A stretch of 64,000 bases of DNA from Tubulanus polymorphus (Eukaryota; Nemertea; Palaeonemertea; Tubulaniformes; Tubulanidae), in NCBI RefSeq assembly GCF_964204645.1, contig NC_134027.1, positions 7,304,485-7,368,484 on the forward strand, in the 5' to 3' direction. Positions 1-10,285 of the stretch are shown piece after piece. The position numbers were made by a program, and so were the translations under genes. The notes beneath the pieces are model-generated. The model made no database searches and was not told the DNA's origin. It was given only the letters and a program-made list of their open reading frames with translations. Numbering within the stretch: position 1 is the first letter of the stretch; each line of letters begins with the position of its first letter.

Positions 1-156
1 ATAAATTAATATTCCATTTCATCATGGCGACCCCGAACTCTAAACATCGTCAGTTTAAAACGATATCGAAAGTGTAGCCGGTGTATAAGTCGACCTACGT
101 TTTTTGAACAGGATTTTTGGTCTCAAAAACTCGACTTATACACCAGAAAATACGGT

Positions 157-1255
157 ACATGGAATTTATTATGATTAATGCTATATGAAAAATTGTGTAT
201 ATTGTAAGATATTGTATAATTACAGGATATCTTCTTTTATTCATTTCAGCTAAATTACATCTATAAGAAAATGCCTAAGATTAACTAGTCAAAAATGTAC
301 TGATTCGAATAGCCAACAGAATATTCCAACTTGAATTGAAATCATCAACTACCACAGAACAAATTTAACTCATGAACCGACTTAGACGATCCTAGCCGAT
401 ACTAAACTCAGCAATCTTGAAAGGTAAGTTGATTCACATGGAATCTATTATCATTAATGCTATATGAAATATTGTGTGAATACAGGATATCTCCTTTTGT
501 GCATTTCAGCTAAATCACATCTATGAGAAAAGCCCATACTAAGATCAACTAACCATCTAGAATCTACTGATTAGAACAGACAACAGAAGAATGCACCTTG
601 AATTTTACCAACTTAGAACTCCTAGCCGACACTAAACCCAGTTATCTTGAAAGGTAAATTGATTTACATGGAATTTATTATGATTAATGCTATATGAAAA
701 ATTGTGTATATTGTAAGATATTGTATAATTACAGGATATGTTCTTTTATTCATTTCAGCTAAATTACATCTATAAGAAAATGCCTAAGATTAACTAGTCA
801 AAAATGTACTGATTCGAATAGCCAACAGAATATTCCAACTTGAATTGAAATCATCAACTACCACAGAACAAATTTAACTCATGAACCAACTTAGATGATC
901 CTAGCCGATACTAAACTCAGCAATCTTGAAAGGTAAGTTGATTCACATGGAATTTATTATCATTAATGCTTTATGAAATATTGTGTGAATACAGGATATC
1001 TCCTTTTGTGCATTTCAGCTAAATCACATCTATGAGAAAAGCCCATACTAAGATCAACTTACCATCTAGAATCTACTGATTAGAACAGACAACAGAAGAA
1101 TGCACCTTGAATTTTACTAATCAACCAACTTAGAACTCCTAGCTGACACTAAACCCAGTTATCTTGAAAGGTAAGTTGATTTACATGGAATTTATTATGA
1201 TTAATGCTATATGAAAAATTGTGTATATTGTAAGATATTGTATAATTACAGGATA
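157..1255 (+). repeat. Tandem duplication of a two-exon unit (period about 509 bp)
   Basis: The segment around 157-665 recurs around 666-1175, with a further partial intron copy at 1176-1255. Intron parts (GGAATTTATTATGATTAATG, then TTACAGGATAT) and exon parts are both repeated, so this is a genomic tandem duplication. It is not a processed copy. Alternating units keep the longer and shorter exon types in register. Confidence 0.75.
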
Positions 1256-1812
1256 TCTTCTTTTATTCATTTCAGCTAAATCACATCTATAAGAAGAAGC
1301 TCAGCCTGAGATCAACTCGTCATCTAGAATCTACTAATTAAAACTGCCAACAGAAGATTTTAACTTGAATTGAAATCATCAACTACCACAGAAGAGTCCA
1401 ACTTGAATTCAACTGCGTAGGCCTAGAAGTCCAGATGAGAAATTCAGCCAGCAGCGGTTTATCGCCCAATGACGGATTTCTTCTACTGGTCTTCTACAGA
1501 GACAATGCGTGTGTTATATATAAACATTTAATTAGGAGCAGCAGAGACAATGTATATATATTGTGAACATTTATTCAGGAGCAGCACCAGACAATGCGTA
1601 TCTTATAAACACTTATTCAGGAGCAGCACAGGCAATGCGTATCTTATAAACACTTGTTCAGGAGCAGCAACGTCAGTAGAATATTTAAAGTATTGATTTA
1701 TTTTGTGTATTACCTTTTTACAAACCAGTCTGATGTGTAACATGGGTTTCAAAATGCGTCTTAAAATTCACTGTCTATTTGAAGAGACGGAAATAAAGAA
1801 ATAGTTTTAATG
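157..1812 (+). ncRNA. Multi-exon non-coding transcript unit with duplicated exons (candidate lncRNA)
   Basis: Five exon-like blocks each begin after a polypyrimidine tract ending TTTCAG, and four end in AAAG before GTAAGTT or GTAAATT. They are 250-423, 510-653, 759-932, 1019-1170, and a terminal block from 1276 that runs to an AATAAA-type signal near 1791. Blocks 1 and 3 are nearly identical, as are 2 and 4, so the unit grew by duplicating an exon pair of about 509 bp with its introns. The terminal block contains four degenerate copies of a motif around GGAGCAGCA-GACAATGCGTATCTTATAAACACT (shown here as its parts, 1530-1670). All frames carry stops, so no protein is proposed. A paralogue lies at 15.8-16.8 kb. 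Splicing is inferred from consensus sites only. Confidence 0.5.
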
Positions 1813-1929
1813 TTGACTGATGAAAATTGAACTATGTCAGTTATTCTCAAAGTTCTTACAGTGACAATCCCCAAAGGGGTAGGGCTAGATTACGTAGGGG
1901 CTTCAATCGACCCTTTCGTGGCCGCGCCA

Positions 1930-3780
1930 ACACAGGGACCCGTTGAAGATGTCAGGCCAGTGGGCTCTTGCCTTCAAGACGCCTCTTCCCACTGGCTAGA
2001 AAAATTTGGCGACACTTGGGCTACAAAGATCGTTTCCAAAGGATACCGACTGAAATTCGTTCACAAACCGCATCTATCTCATCACCCGGTGGATATGAGG
2101 CCAAAGTGGGGGCAGGAGTCCCACGTTATGCCAGCGATCAACGAGATGATCGCTGGAAGAAATCCCTCTAGGATCCCCGGGATGGTATTCAAGAATTTTC
2201 ACCGTTCCAAAATCATCTGGGGGCTTAAGGACGGTAATAGATCTGTCAGCTCTAAATCGTTATATCATAGCCCCAAAATTCAAGCTAACAACACCCAAGG
2301 AGGTGATTCAGGGGCTGGAGTCAGGCCAATGGGCAGCATCCATAGATCTGAAGGATGCATACCTACAAGTACCAATACACAGGAACTCAAGAAAGTATTT
2401 AAGAGTTCATTGGAGGGGAAGAACATACCAATTTCGGTCTCTGCCCTTCGGCCTGAGTTCAGCCCCATGGGTCTACACCAAACTTGTCAAAAGGGTTTAG
2501 AAACACCTTCAGTCGAAGGGAGTTCGCATTTTCTGTTACCTGGACGATTGGCTGGTTGTGGCACATTCGAAAGCATAGTGCAAGGAAGCCTTAGACAAGA
2601 CACTGGCCTTGATCCGTCAATTAGGTTTCATAGTGAATTTAGAGAAGTCCCAGTTGACCCCTCTCAAAGGTTCACGTACCTAGCTATGCACTTCGACCTG
2701 ACGCAGGCCTTAGTCAGACCAGCACAGGCCAGAGTTCAGAAGCTGAGGGAGGCAGTTCTCGGTCTCCTGACGGGGGCGCCCAGATCGGCTCGGTCCTGGT
2801 CACAGGTTTTGGGCCAGATGAGTTCCGTTGCACTCGTAGTTCCGCTCGGTCGTTTACACAGCCGTTTTCTTCAAAGATTCTGGAAGCAAGCTTGGAGATT
2901 GGCAGGGGAAGAGTGGGATACCTTATTGCCGGTACCACCGGTGAACCTAATCCCCGACCTCGAGTGGTGGACTCTCGCGCAGAACTTGACAAGAGGCACC
3001 TCCCTAGCACCATTGAAGGCCCCGATTCATCTATGCACGGATGTCAGCCATCAGGGCTGGGGAGCACATGTAGAAGGTTTTCAGAAAGCCGGGAACTGGT
3101 CTCGAGCAGAAGCTCATCTCCACATAAATCACCTGGAACTGTTAGCGGTTCAAAAGGTCTTCAAACACTTCAAAAGGAGGTTAGGGGGTCATCATGTGTG
3201 GCTGTCAACGGACAACTCCACAGTAAAGGCTTATTTGCTCAACCAGGGAGGGACCAGGTCCCCAACATTATCCAACTTAGCAGCTCAGATTCTGACCTGG
3301 GTCCAGGCTCAAGGGATGATTCTTTCGGTATCCCACCTGGCCGGCAGCCTGAATGTGGTGGCCGACGCTCTGTCTCGCCAAGACAAGCCAGTAGCCACCG
3401 AGTGGACATTGGCAGTCAGGGTAGCCAATCAAGTCCGGGCCCTGATGGGCAGTCCGAACGTGGACCTGTTTGCCACTGGCTTCAACACGAGGTGTCCGGT
3501 GTTTGTGTCCCCATTTCAAGACGACTTGGCGTGGGGGGTGGACGCTCTATTTCTGAGTTGGGACAACCTGCTAGCTTATGCCTTTCCCCCCACTCCCCTA
3601 CTCAATCGAGTGTTGGAGAAGATAGAGGGGGCAGTCAACTGTCATGTGGTCTTAGTGGCTCCCTGTTGGCCGACTCAGACATGGTTCATCAGACTCCTTC
3701 ATCTACTGGTGGACTTCCCTCGCACTCTGCCCAATTACTCCGGGTTACTGTCCCAGGGACGATTCAAGTTACACCCAAAT
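1930..3780 (+). pseudogene. DIRS reverse transcriptase-RNase H (frameshifted)
   Basis: Copies RNA into DNA for the DIRS life cycle. The frame from 1834 gives the N-terminal part (HWLEKFGDTWATKI; VDMRPKWGQESHVMP). The palm then continues in another frame near 2303-2500 (ASIDLKDAYLQVPI; SLPFGLSSAPWVYTKLV). A YLDDW catalytic box near 2535-2550 lies in yet another frame and is soon followed by a stop. RNase H resumes in the original frame with LCTDVSHQGWGAHVEG, HINHLELLAV, LSTDNSTVKAYL and VVADALSRQD, which supply the acidic residues expected of RNase H. The frames are interleaved, so no active protein is encoded. DIRS-like affiliation rests on the sequence style and the recombinase downstream. 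The long open frame is partly a shadow frame across the palm region. Confidence 0.8.
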
Positions 3781-4893
3781 CAATTCCAATTGAATCTACA
3801 CGCCTGGCCATTGTCAAGCGACAGCTTTCAAACCAAGGAATTTCTTCGGGGGCAGCCAGATTTATCGTGGAATCCAAACGTCCCTCTACCGGAGCATTGT
3901 ACGATTCCAAATGGGAATGTTACTCCGATTGGTGTAATAGGAGAGCGGTGGATTCTCTCCACCCCTCTGTGTCAGAGTTAATAGATTTTTTCTATTTCCT
4001 GTTCGAAGAGAAGAATAGACAGGTTATAACCATTAAAGGCTACAGATCAGCAATAGGGCATACTTTCGTTCAGCGGGTGTCCCTGTAGTGACGGAGGATG
4101 TGAAAATAGCTCAATTGATATCAGGTTTTGGGGTTAAGAGACCCAAACAGGTTTCAGATATCCCGCCATGGGACTTAACAGTGGTTCTTAGAGCTCTTAT
4201 GATCACTCCCTTCGAGCCTATCCGCAATACTACCCTGTCAGACTTATCTAAGAAAACGGTGTTCTTACTGTTCTTAGCGATGGCCGCGAGGCGTTCAGAG
4301 GTTCATGCTTTATCGATGCGTCCGGGTCATATTTCCTTTGGTCCACAAGATAGGTTTGTCATTTTAAGGCCTGGTCTTAGTTTCATTGCCAAGAATCAAA
4401 AGGCTTCCGTAGCAGCCAGATCTTGGAAGATCGAGGCTTTGACGCATAGGGTATCTCACGATCTTCCTGATACGTCGCTCTGTCCAGTAAGAGCTTTAAA
4501 GGAGTACTTTAGAGAGGACACTTCGCCACAGAGAAGATAGGGAGAGGCTCTTTATTCCTCTCCGACAAGGGGATAAGAGAGATATCTCAAGGGACACAAT
4601 CGCTAGATGGATTGTATCTTTAATTAAAGAAACTCTGCATTCTCAGGGGTCCCAGGCTCCGCTCGGGATACATTCTCATCAGGTGAGGGCATTAGCCACA
4701 TCCTGGTCATTATTCACGGGGGCTTCCTTGGAATCCATCTAGTTTCTCGTCATTTTATTTGAAGGACGTTTCTGGACAGTTAGGCTCACTGTCCACGTTG
4801 GGTCCAATTGTTACTGCACAACGAATAAGCGTACAAAAACCCAAAAAGCATCGGGCCCAGTTAGACCTTTTTAAACCAGGTCCTGGGGATTAA
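3765..4893 (+). pseudogene. DIRS tyrosine recombinase (frameshifted)
   Basis: Would integrate circular DIRS DNA by tyrosine-recombinase chemistry. The N-terminal core-binding part (YDSKWECYSDWC; SELIDFFYFLFEEK; TIKGYRSAIGHTF) ends near 4088 in one frame. The catalytic domain continues in a second frame (FLLFLAMAARRSEVHALS, with the first catalytic arginine) to a stop at 4540. A third frame carries RDTIARWIVSLIKETL and the H-x-x-R box HSHQVRALATSW, and a fourth segment carries FYLKDVSG with the presumed nucleophilic tyrosine, ending at the stop at 4891. At least three breaks make it inactive. The R...HxxR...Y order identifies the family, and the neighbouring RT makes it DIRS-like. Confidence 0.8.
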
Positions 4894-5667
4894 AGGGTTT
4901 CTTCTGTATTCAGCTATAAGAAAGTTGATGTATATAAGTTGTGGGCATCTTTTACAGGGCCTAGGTTACCTTAAGACAGTTAGTGGTAAGGGTTCCTTTT
5001 GTTATAGGTATTAAGTTTAGACATGAATCATGATTTCATTTATATAGCCTGGGCAAGGCTGCGTCTAGAGTTTAAGTTTTTTACCTACTGGTTTAGGTTA
5101 ATATCGAGGTAATGGCAGTCAGTGCCTTACTAAGGTATCCGGGAGTCAGTTGACACCGGGTTGTTGATTTCCTTTTTTCGACTCAAACGTAACGGGGTCA
5201 TAATAGGCATGTTATTATCTACTAGTACAGTTAGGAACTGAAAAGAAAGCAGCACGGTAGCTCCTTGATTTTTGGTTTTCCACTGGCTCACCTGGGGTTT
5301 GTTGCGGTTTTCTGCAGAGAGTTTTAGGATGAGTGTAAGTGTAGAGAATTTAAATCGACTTTTGGTCGCCTCCCTCCTCCATTCTTTGGGATTCTGGCTA
5401 TAGTGTATTTTCCCAGGGAATGTATTCGAAGTAAATATTACAATTTTGTTGAAAAATTGGTATTTACGAGGAATACTTACCTGGGAAAATACACGGGTAT
5501 TCCCACCCAGCTGTCCCCCAGGCGATGAGGGATTATTGGCGCAAAAAGATGATGGCATCTCGCCAGATGGCGCTATGTTACGGCGCCCCTACCAAAAGTC
5601 GATTCGGGCGTTATCTGCCTTCTCTAGAGTTTCCCAACCTCTTGAGATCATTTCTGTTGTTGTTTTA
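4894..5667. repeat. DIRS copy A 3' region / terminal repeat
   Basis: Non-coding stretch after the recombinase. It contains a stem (5405-5438 pairing imperfectly with 5460-5493) and, at 5545-5620, a block (GATGATGGCATCTCGCC) matching in layout the DIRS B terminal-repeat block GATGGTGGATCTCCCGTT. I read it as the right terminal repeat of copy A, probably truncated at the dispersed-repeat boundary. No gene is seen. Confidence 0.45.
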
Positions 5668-7715
5668 AGCATTCTATCGGACAGTTAGTAATAAACAAAA
5701 CAAATAACCATAAACCTTAACTAAATCAAACACACTTAAAAAAAAAAATAACTGATTTGATAGAATGCTTCAAATAACTGATGAAAGATCGCCCGCCCTA
5801 TAGCACACCCTGTCACTGCTGTTACTGTTGATTGTTTTAGGGCTAATATCTGGGAGATACATTTTACTCTTTTTTAGAAAGAATGTTAAACATCTATAAA
5901 CGTGATTAGTTATCGATAGTAAAATTATTGTCATGTTTTCCCTGAAATAATGTAGTATTAAATGAGTGAACTGATAATGTTTGAAAATCTTAAGTTAAGA
6001 CGAGGGGCAGCGGAGTGGGACTTTGTAGGTTTTGTCTCTTGTTTAAATGCTTTTATGTTGAACTGTTATTAAAATACAGTCCATTTGTTAACAAGGTACT
6101 TAGATGATAATTCCTCGAGTAAATACCTGTCATTTAGCAAGGTGTAATTTTCGTCATGAGAATAAAACGACACATATGTGTTCATTATTCATCTTAAAAT
6201 TTTTCGACTGTTTAGTAAGGTTTATAGCAACTATCAAACTGAGGTCCTATCAAATATGGAGGAGCATTTTTTACTATAAGTGAGGATATATAAACAGTGT
6301 TGATTAGTAAATTGTCCTAGCTATGTTTTGATAGCTATTGTCGGTTTTACAATATACAAGATTCAAATCTGCACACGATGCATTCCAGATCTCGAAAAAT
6401 TATCGAATTCAGTTTAATTGTAGATATCTCAGCGATCAGTTATTTGTATTTTACCTAGATATATGGATAGATGAAATATCTATACGATGATACTCAGTAT
6501 ATCTTAATTAAAAAAACCTTCAAAATACTTTGCATTAAACGTAACAATGTTGAGAAAATAACATTGATAATGTTTGAAAACCTCAGGCAAGTTTGGCAAA
6601 ACTCTAGTTATCTTACTTATAACTCTAGTTATCTTGTAAAATAATGTTAATGGAAATGAAAAAATAAAGATTGATAGTTCATCTCAAGCTTTTAAGATTG
6701 AATCTGAAGGTTATGGAGTTTTAATGTTTATATGTTTGAGATATGTTATGTAGTTCTTTGATGATTGATGATACATAAACAGAGTATCCTAAATATCTCT
6801 TACATTGTCATTTGAAGAGTTGATACAGTAAAATGCTTCATATTTCATGAAATAGCCAAATGTCACTTATGCCTGGTGACTTCATGAATTGTCAAATTAA
6901 TAGTCTTAGACATTCAGACTGGTCCCAATTGTCGGTGTTTTATGGATCAAAGTTTACAATTCTTTGTGTTATATTATTATTATCCTATTGATTCAAATTT
7001 TCTGAATCAGTTGAAGTCGAAATGTTTTTGGTGAATAAAAACATTGAAATACCTTGCAGTAGCAATTGTGATGTTAAAGGCTAGTACGGTAATCTTATTT
7101 TTTGGATAGCTCATTATAAGGCTAAAAATGATACCTTGTTTTCCTGATCGGCCAGCTGTCATTTTGTAAATAACAATGAAATTTGTATTCAGTTAATCTC
7201 TATAACTGCCGAATCTGTTATGGTTAGCTTTATCATGATTTTAAAGTATCTACCTAGGCGGCTGGCAGGGTCAACTTTTAAGAGTAAAAATGTAAATCAG
7301 ATTGATTCAACATTAAATCTTACGCTTTCCAGGGTAATTGGCCAGGTTTACCTCTGGTTTTAGTGCGGGGAGCCATGGACTCTTACAGTTTAGACTCCAT
7401 GGTTGTGGCCCATAGACCTGTTATAGAGTCTATGGTTGGACCATGGATGTATAAACTCTAGTTTATAGTTTATGCGTCCATGGTTGGACTGTTTTTGAAA
7501 TACAGTCCACGTGCTTGAGGAACTTACTTTATAATTCCTCGAGCACATACCTGGTATTTTGTATAATTGTTGTATGATGATAAATATGTTTGTTTGAAAT
7601 TCTTTATTTTATTTGTTTAGTTAATTAGCTACTCTGAATTTTGTTAGTTGACCAGTCAGTGGTTTTTTATTATCTTGCAATCCACCTCTTTTTTCAACCA
7701 ATCCCACCAACATTG
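5668..7715 (+). repeat. Dispersed non-coding repeat, uninterrupted copy 1 (about 2 kb)
   Basis: Begins AAGCATTCTATCGG and shortly after carries the inverse GATAGAATGCTT. It shares a long series of blocks in the same order with 17857-18409 plus 34848-36115: AACAAATAACTATAAACC-like, GATGAAAGATCG, ATACATTTTACT, TAAATTGTCCTAGCTATG-like, AATACTTTGCATTAAACG-like, GGAACTTACTTTATAATTCC-like, and TTTTTCAACC...AATCCCACCA at the end. No coding potential is seen. It may be a non-autonomous transposon or a retained untranslated region. Its value here is as the empty-site reference for the Polinton insertion. Confidence 0.65.
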
Positions 7716-7756
7716 TCCGGAGACGAGGATGTGCGGAAAACATCGATTAGTTTATG

Positions 7757-9835
7757 TATTCCCTTCAATACGTTCCCTGTAAAAACATACATAGCCAACG
7801 CTAGCTTGGCCGGAAATAACGCCAGAAATAACGACTTTGAGAACCCGTATAGTGGCGCCCTCAACGGGAGATCCACCATCTTTTTACGCTGGCGTCGGTT
7901 CGAGCAAGTCTGCTTGAATTGTTTGGTCGGAAAATCGGTTTAATTTATCGGTCTTTTAACGCCCATCTGGTCATAAATATATGATTATCAGTCACTAATC
8001 GAACAGAAAAGCGGTAGATTGTCGATATTGGTCGCGATCGGTCGGTTGGGGGATCGAATCCATTGATTTAGATTCGTCGATTCTCGGTGGGGTCGCACGG
8101 TCTCTCCGGTTGAATTTTTTCGTCGTCGATTCGGTCGGTATTTTTTAAATTTCTTCCGGTTATCGTTGCGATTCTATAATAAATATATTCATTCTACAGT
8201 GGTATATTTTTCTCTTTCGAGAGTGTATTTCGTCACCAATATTACATATCCTCCGTCAGGAGAGTTGTTTGGTATTTTCTTTCAGATTATGGCGGACAGT
8301 GGTTTTTCCGCCCCTAAGGGGCAAAAACGCTGTTCTGGTGTGAGTTGCACCAGGTTTTTCGGGCAGTGGGATTCGCACCCCACGTGCCAGAAATGCCGGG
8401 CGACCTTACACGGAGCTCTGTGTTCTAGGGCTCAGATGTGTGCAACATGTCTGGAGTGGGACGAAGCGACCTGGAAACGGGCCGACAAGTCTCGCTCCTA
8501 CGCTTCTCGGAAAGAGAAGTCGAATAGTAGCGCTGGCAATACGTCAATCGTTTCTAACTCACCGAGTATTCCTGCTCCCCCGGCTCTCAATCGGCCGGTC
8601 ACGCAGGTTTCGGACCCACCTACGGAAGGTGGGCCGGGTTCCGTTCCGGCGGATTCCGTCTCCACGGGATCTCAATCGCGCCAACCGACCCGGTCACGTC
8701 TGATTTCCCGGTCCCGGTCGCATTCAAGAAGTCGGTCTCCGGTCCGGTCACGAGCCCGGTCATCCGGTCGCTCCCGGTCGAAAGTCCGGTCTCGGTCAAA
8801 AACCCGGTCCCGGTCAGGAACTCGTTCACCTTCAGGTACCAGTACCCGGTCCCGGACCCCGGTCAAGGTCCGCAAGGCACGCGAATACTCGATCTCTGTA
8901 TCACCTCGCAAAGGGTCTACAGCGGATTGCTCGTTTAGTGCGCACAGTGAGCGTCGTCCACGAGAGCGCCGTAGGGAAACGGATAAGCACGGCGGTAAGA
9001 GACACCGTTCTCGATCTCCGAGTAGGAACTCCGTTTCGCGCGCGCAACGCCGGAATGATAATGAGATCTACCGCCGGAGAAGAATGTCGTCGGTATCGTC
9101 GACCTCTCGGTCACGTTCCCGGTCTCCGGTGCGACACCGAAGGAAGCCTAATTCCAGCCTCAGGTCGGCTCCTTCAGGCGAAGTTAGTGCCATATTACTA
9201 GCCATTCAAGCGCAAATGTCGGCCCTCAATGAAGAGCTACAAGCACTAAAATCGGACCGTCATCCGCGCGGTTCTCCCTCCGGTTCAGAGCGCGACTCCT
9301 CTCCAGAGTTAGTTCTTGATCAAAATAATGATTTCGACACGGAAACCCCAGTGGATGGCACTTCCCGGTTGCCTCGTCCTGGGGCAGGCCCTCATCAAGC
9401 CGGCGAAAAATCCGTCCCGTTGGACGTTTCCAATCAGTCTACGGAGACGTTACGGACGAAAAGGGCAACCTCGCCCGTTCATTCAGTGACTACGGACGTC
9501 TTGACGGCTGGAGAGATGCCGTTCTCCGAACTCATTCGAGACGTCTTCTCCAAATACAAGGGCACAGTCCCTAAGCCCAAAACTACGCAGCCACGCGGGC
9601 TGGCATCTAGTATTTTCCAGCAACCAGAGGACCCCGCGGCTGTGGTGTTAGCACAACACCCAGCCTACTTGGAGGAGTGCAAAGATTCGCTCGACCCAAC
9701 GGTATGGGGAGCCCCTCGCTCCTCTCAGGACTGGTCGTGGCCTCCTCTCGAATCCGGTATCAAAGACCTAAAGTTCTTTTCGTGTACGGAGCCGCATATT
9801 ACTGGATTTCGTCCTAGCTATTATGCGACTCCAGG
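7757..9835 (+). mobile_element. DIRS-type element family B, copy B1 (5' part only)
   Basis: Starts with a terminal-repeat-like region (GTATTCCCTTCAATACGTTC onward, about 180 bp), then a leader and the gag-like frame, and breaks off at about 9835, where the sequence turns into the reverse complement of copy B2. Its gag is almost identical to that of B2 where both exist. It keeps a segment (about 9517-9835) that B2 lacks, and it lacks the gag C-terminus and RT start that B2 keeps. The two copies therefore have complementary deletions. Confidence 0.7.
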
Positions 9836-9878
9836 TTCGTCACCGGCACTTGAAAATAAGCGTCTTTCAGGTCGATAG
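8289..9878 (+). pseudogene. DIRS B1 gag-like protein, SR-rich, 3' truncated
   Basis: Presumed nucleocapsid/RNA-binding protein of the retrotransposon. I take the start at the ATG of MADSGFSAPKGQKRCSG because the B2 copy shares it and the leader upstream has no conserved ATG. Residues about 14-60 hold many cysteines and histidines (CSGVSCTRFFGQWDSHPTC, CQKCRATLHGALCSRAQMC), a probable zinc-binding module. Residues about 125-290 form a long arginine/serine-dipeptide tract (RSRSHSRSRSPVRSRARS style), like splicing SR proteins. A helical segment (SAILLAIQAQMSALNEELQAL) follows. The last residues run into the inverted junction, so the C-terminus is not native. Function is inferred from its position before RT in copy B2. 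Confidence 0.65.
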
Positions 9879-10272
9879 AAGCAGCCCCTTGCCCGGGTTT
9901 CAGGCCCTGAATGACTTCTTTGAGGGTCGTCATTTTGAATTTTGGGCAGTCGAGAAACTTGTTTAGGAGAGAGAGGTCTATCACCGTCCGAAGGCCACCG
10001 GACGCCTTGGGGACGGTGAAGATCCTGGAGTACCATCCCCGAGAGGGATGACCCTGAACGCGACGCAGGGCTCCTTTTTCGATTAGTTCCCGGATCACCG
10101 GGGTAATGTGTTGCTTCTGACCTTTCTTGGGTCGCATGTCCGGAGGAGACCTTCCCAAGGGAGGTTTCTTCCGAAACTGAATCCGGTACCCGGCCGAGAC
10201 GGTTCGTGTCAGCCAGGTATCGCCAAAGATCTCGTACCAGCGGAAAGCGCAGCTTCTTAGGCATGCTCCCAC
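9837..10272 (-). pseudogene. DIRS B2 reverse transcriptase, N-terminal fragment
   Basis: Carries the start of the RT: FGDTWLTRTVSAGYRIQF, PDMRPKKGQKQHITPVIREL, the primer-grip-side motif SRIFTVPKASGGLRTVIDLS and the first catalytic palm box GAASIDLKDAYFQVPV. It stops abruptly at the inverted junction near 9836, before the YxDD box, so it cannot be active. Closely similar in order and wording to the RT of copy A, but a different family. Confidence 0.8.
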
Positions 10273-10285
10273 TGGTACGGAGCCT

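Larger units (their letters stand above)
1850..5640 (+). mobile_element. DIRS-type tyrosine-recombinase retrotransposon, copy A (decayed, gag-less)
   Basis: A reverse transcriptase/RNase H region is followed by a tyrosine recombinase, the gene order of DIRS elements, and no DDE integrase is present. The coding part runs about 1930-4893 and is broken by several frameshifts. A region at 5130-5640 follows, with an inverted pair (5405-5438 against 5460-5493, sharing CCTGGGAAAATAC). A stretch at 5545-5620 resembles the terminal-repeat sequence of the DIRS B copies. No gag-like frame precedes the RT: upstream sequence is the non-coding unit, so the 5' part is missing. The right end is cut or abutted by the dispersed repeat at 5.67 kb. 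The exact left end is not resolved. Confidence 0.75.

Noticed and set aside
1834-3981. One intact 715-residue protein
   Set aside because: Real RT palm motifs lie in other frames at 2303-2560, so the long frame is a chimera of real RT/RNase H parts and shadow sequence.
8620-8911. Minus-strand Asp/Arg-repeat proteins opposite the DIRS gag
   Set aside because: They are the antisense shadow of the RS-dipeptide tract; the same shadows appear at 11364-11655 in the inverted copy.
8289-9878. Host SR splicing factor
   Set aside because: No RRM domain, an exact inverted copy next door, and RT follows it in copy B2; it is a retrotransposon gag-like frame.
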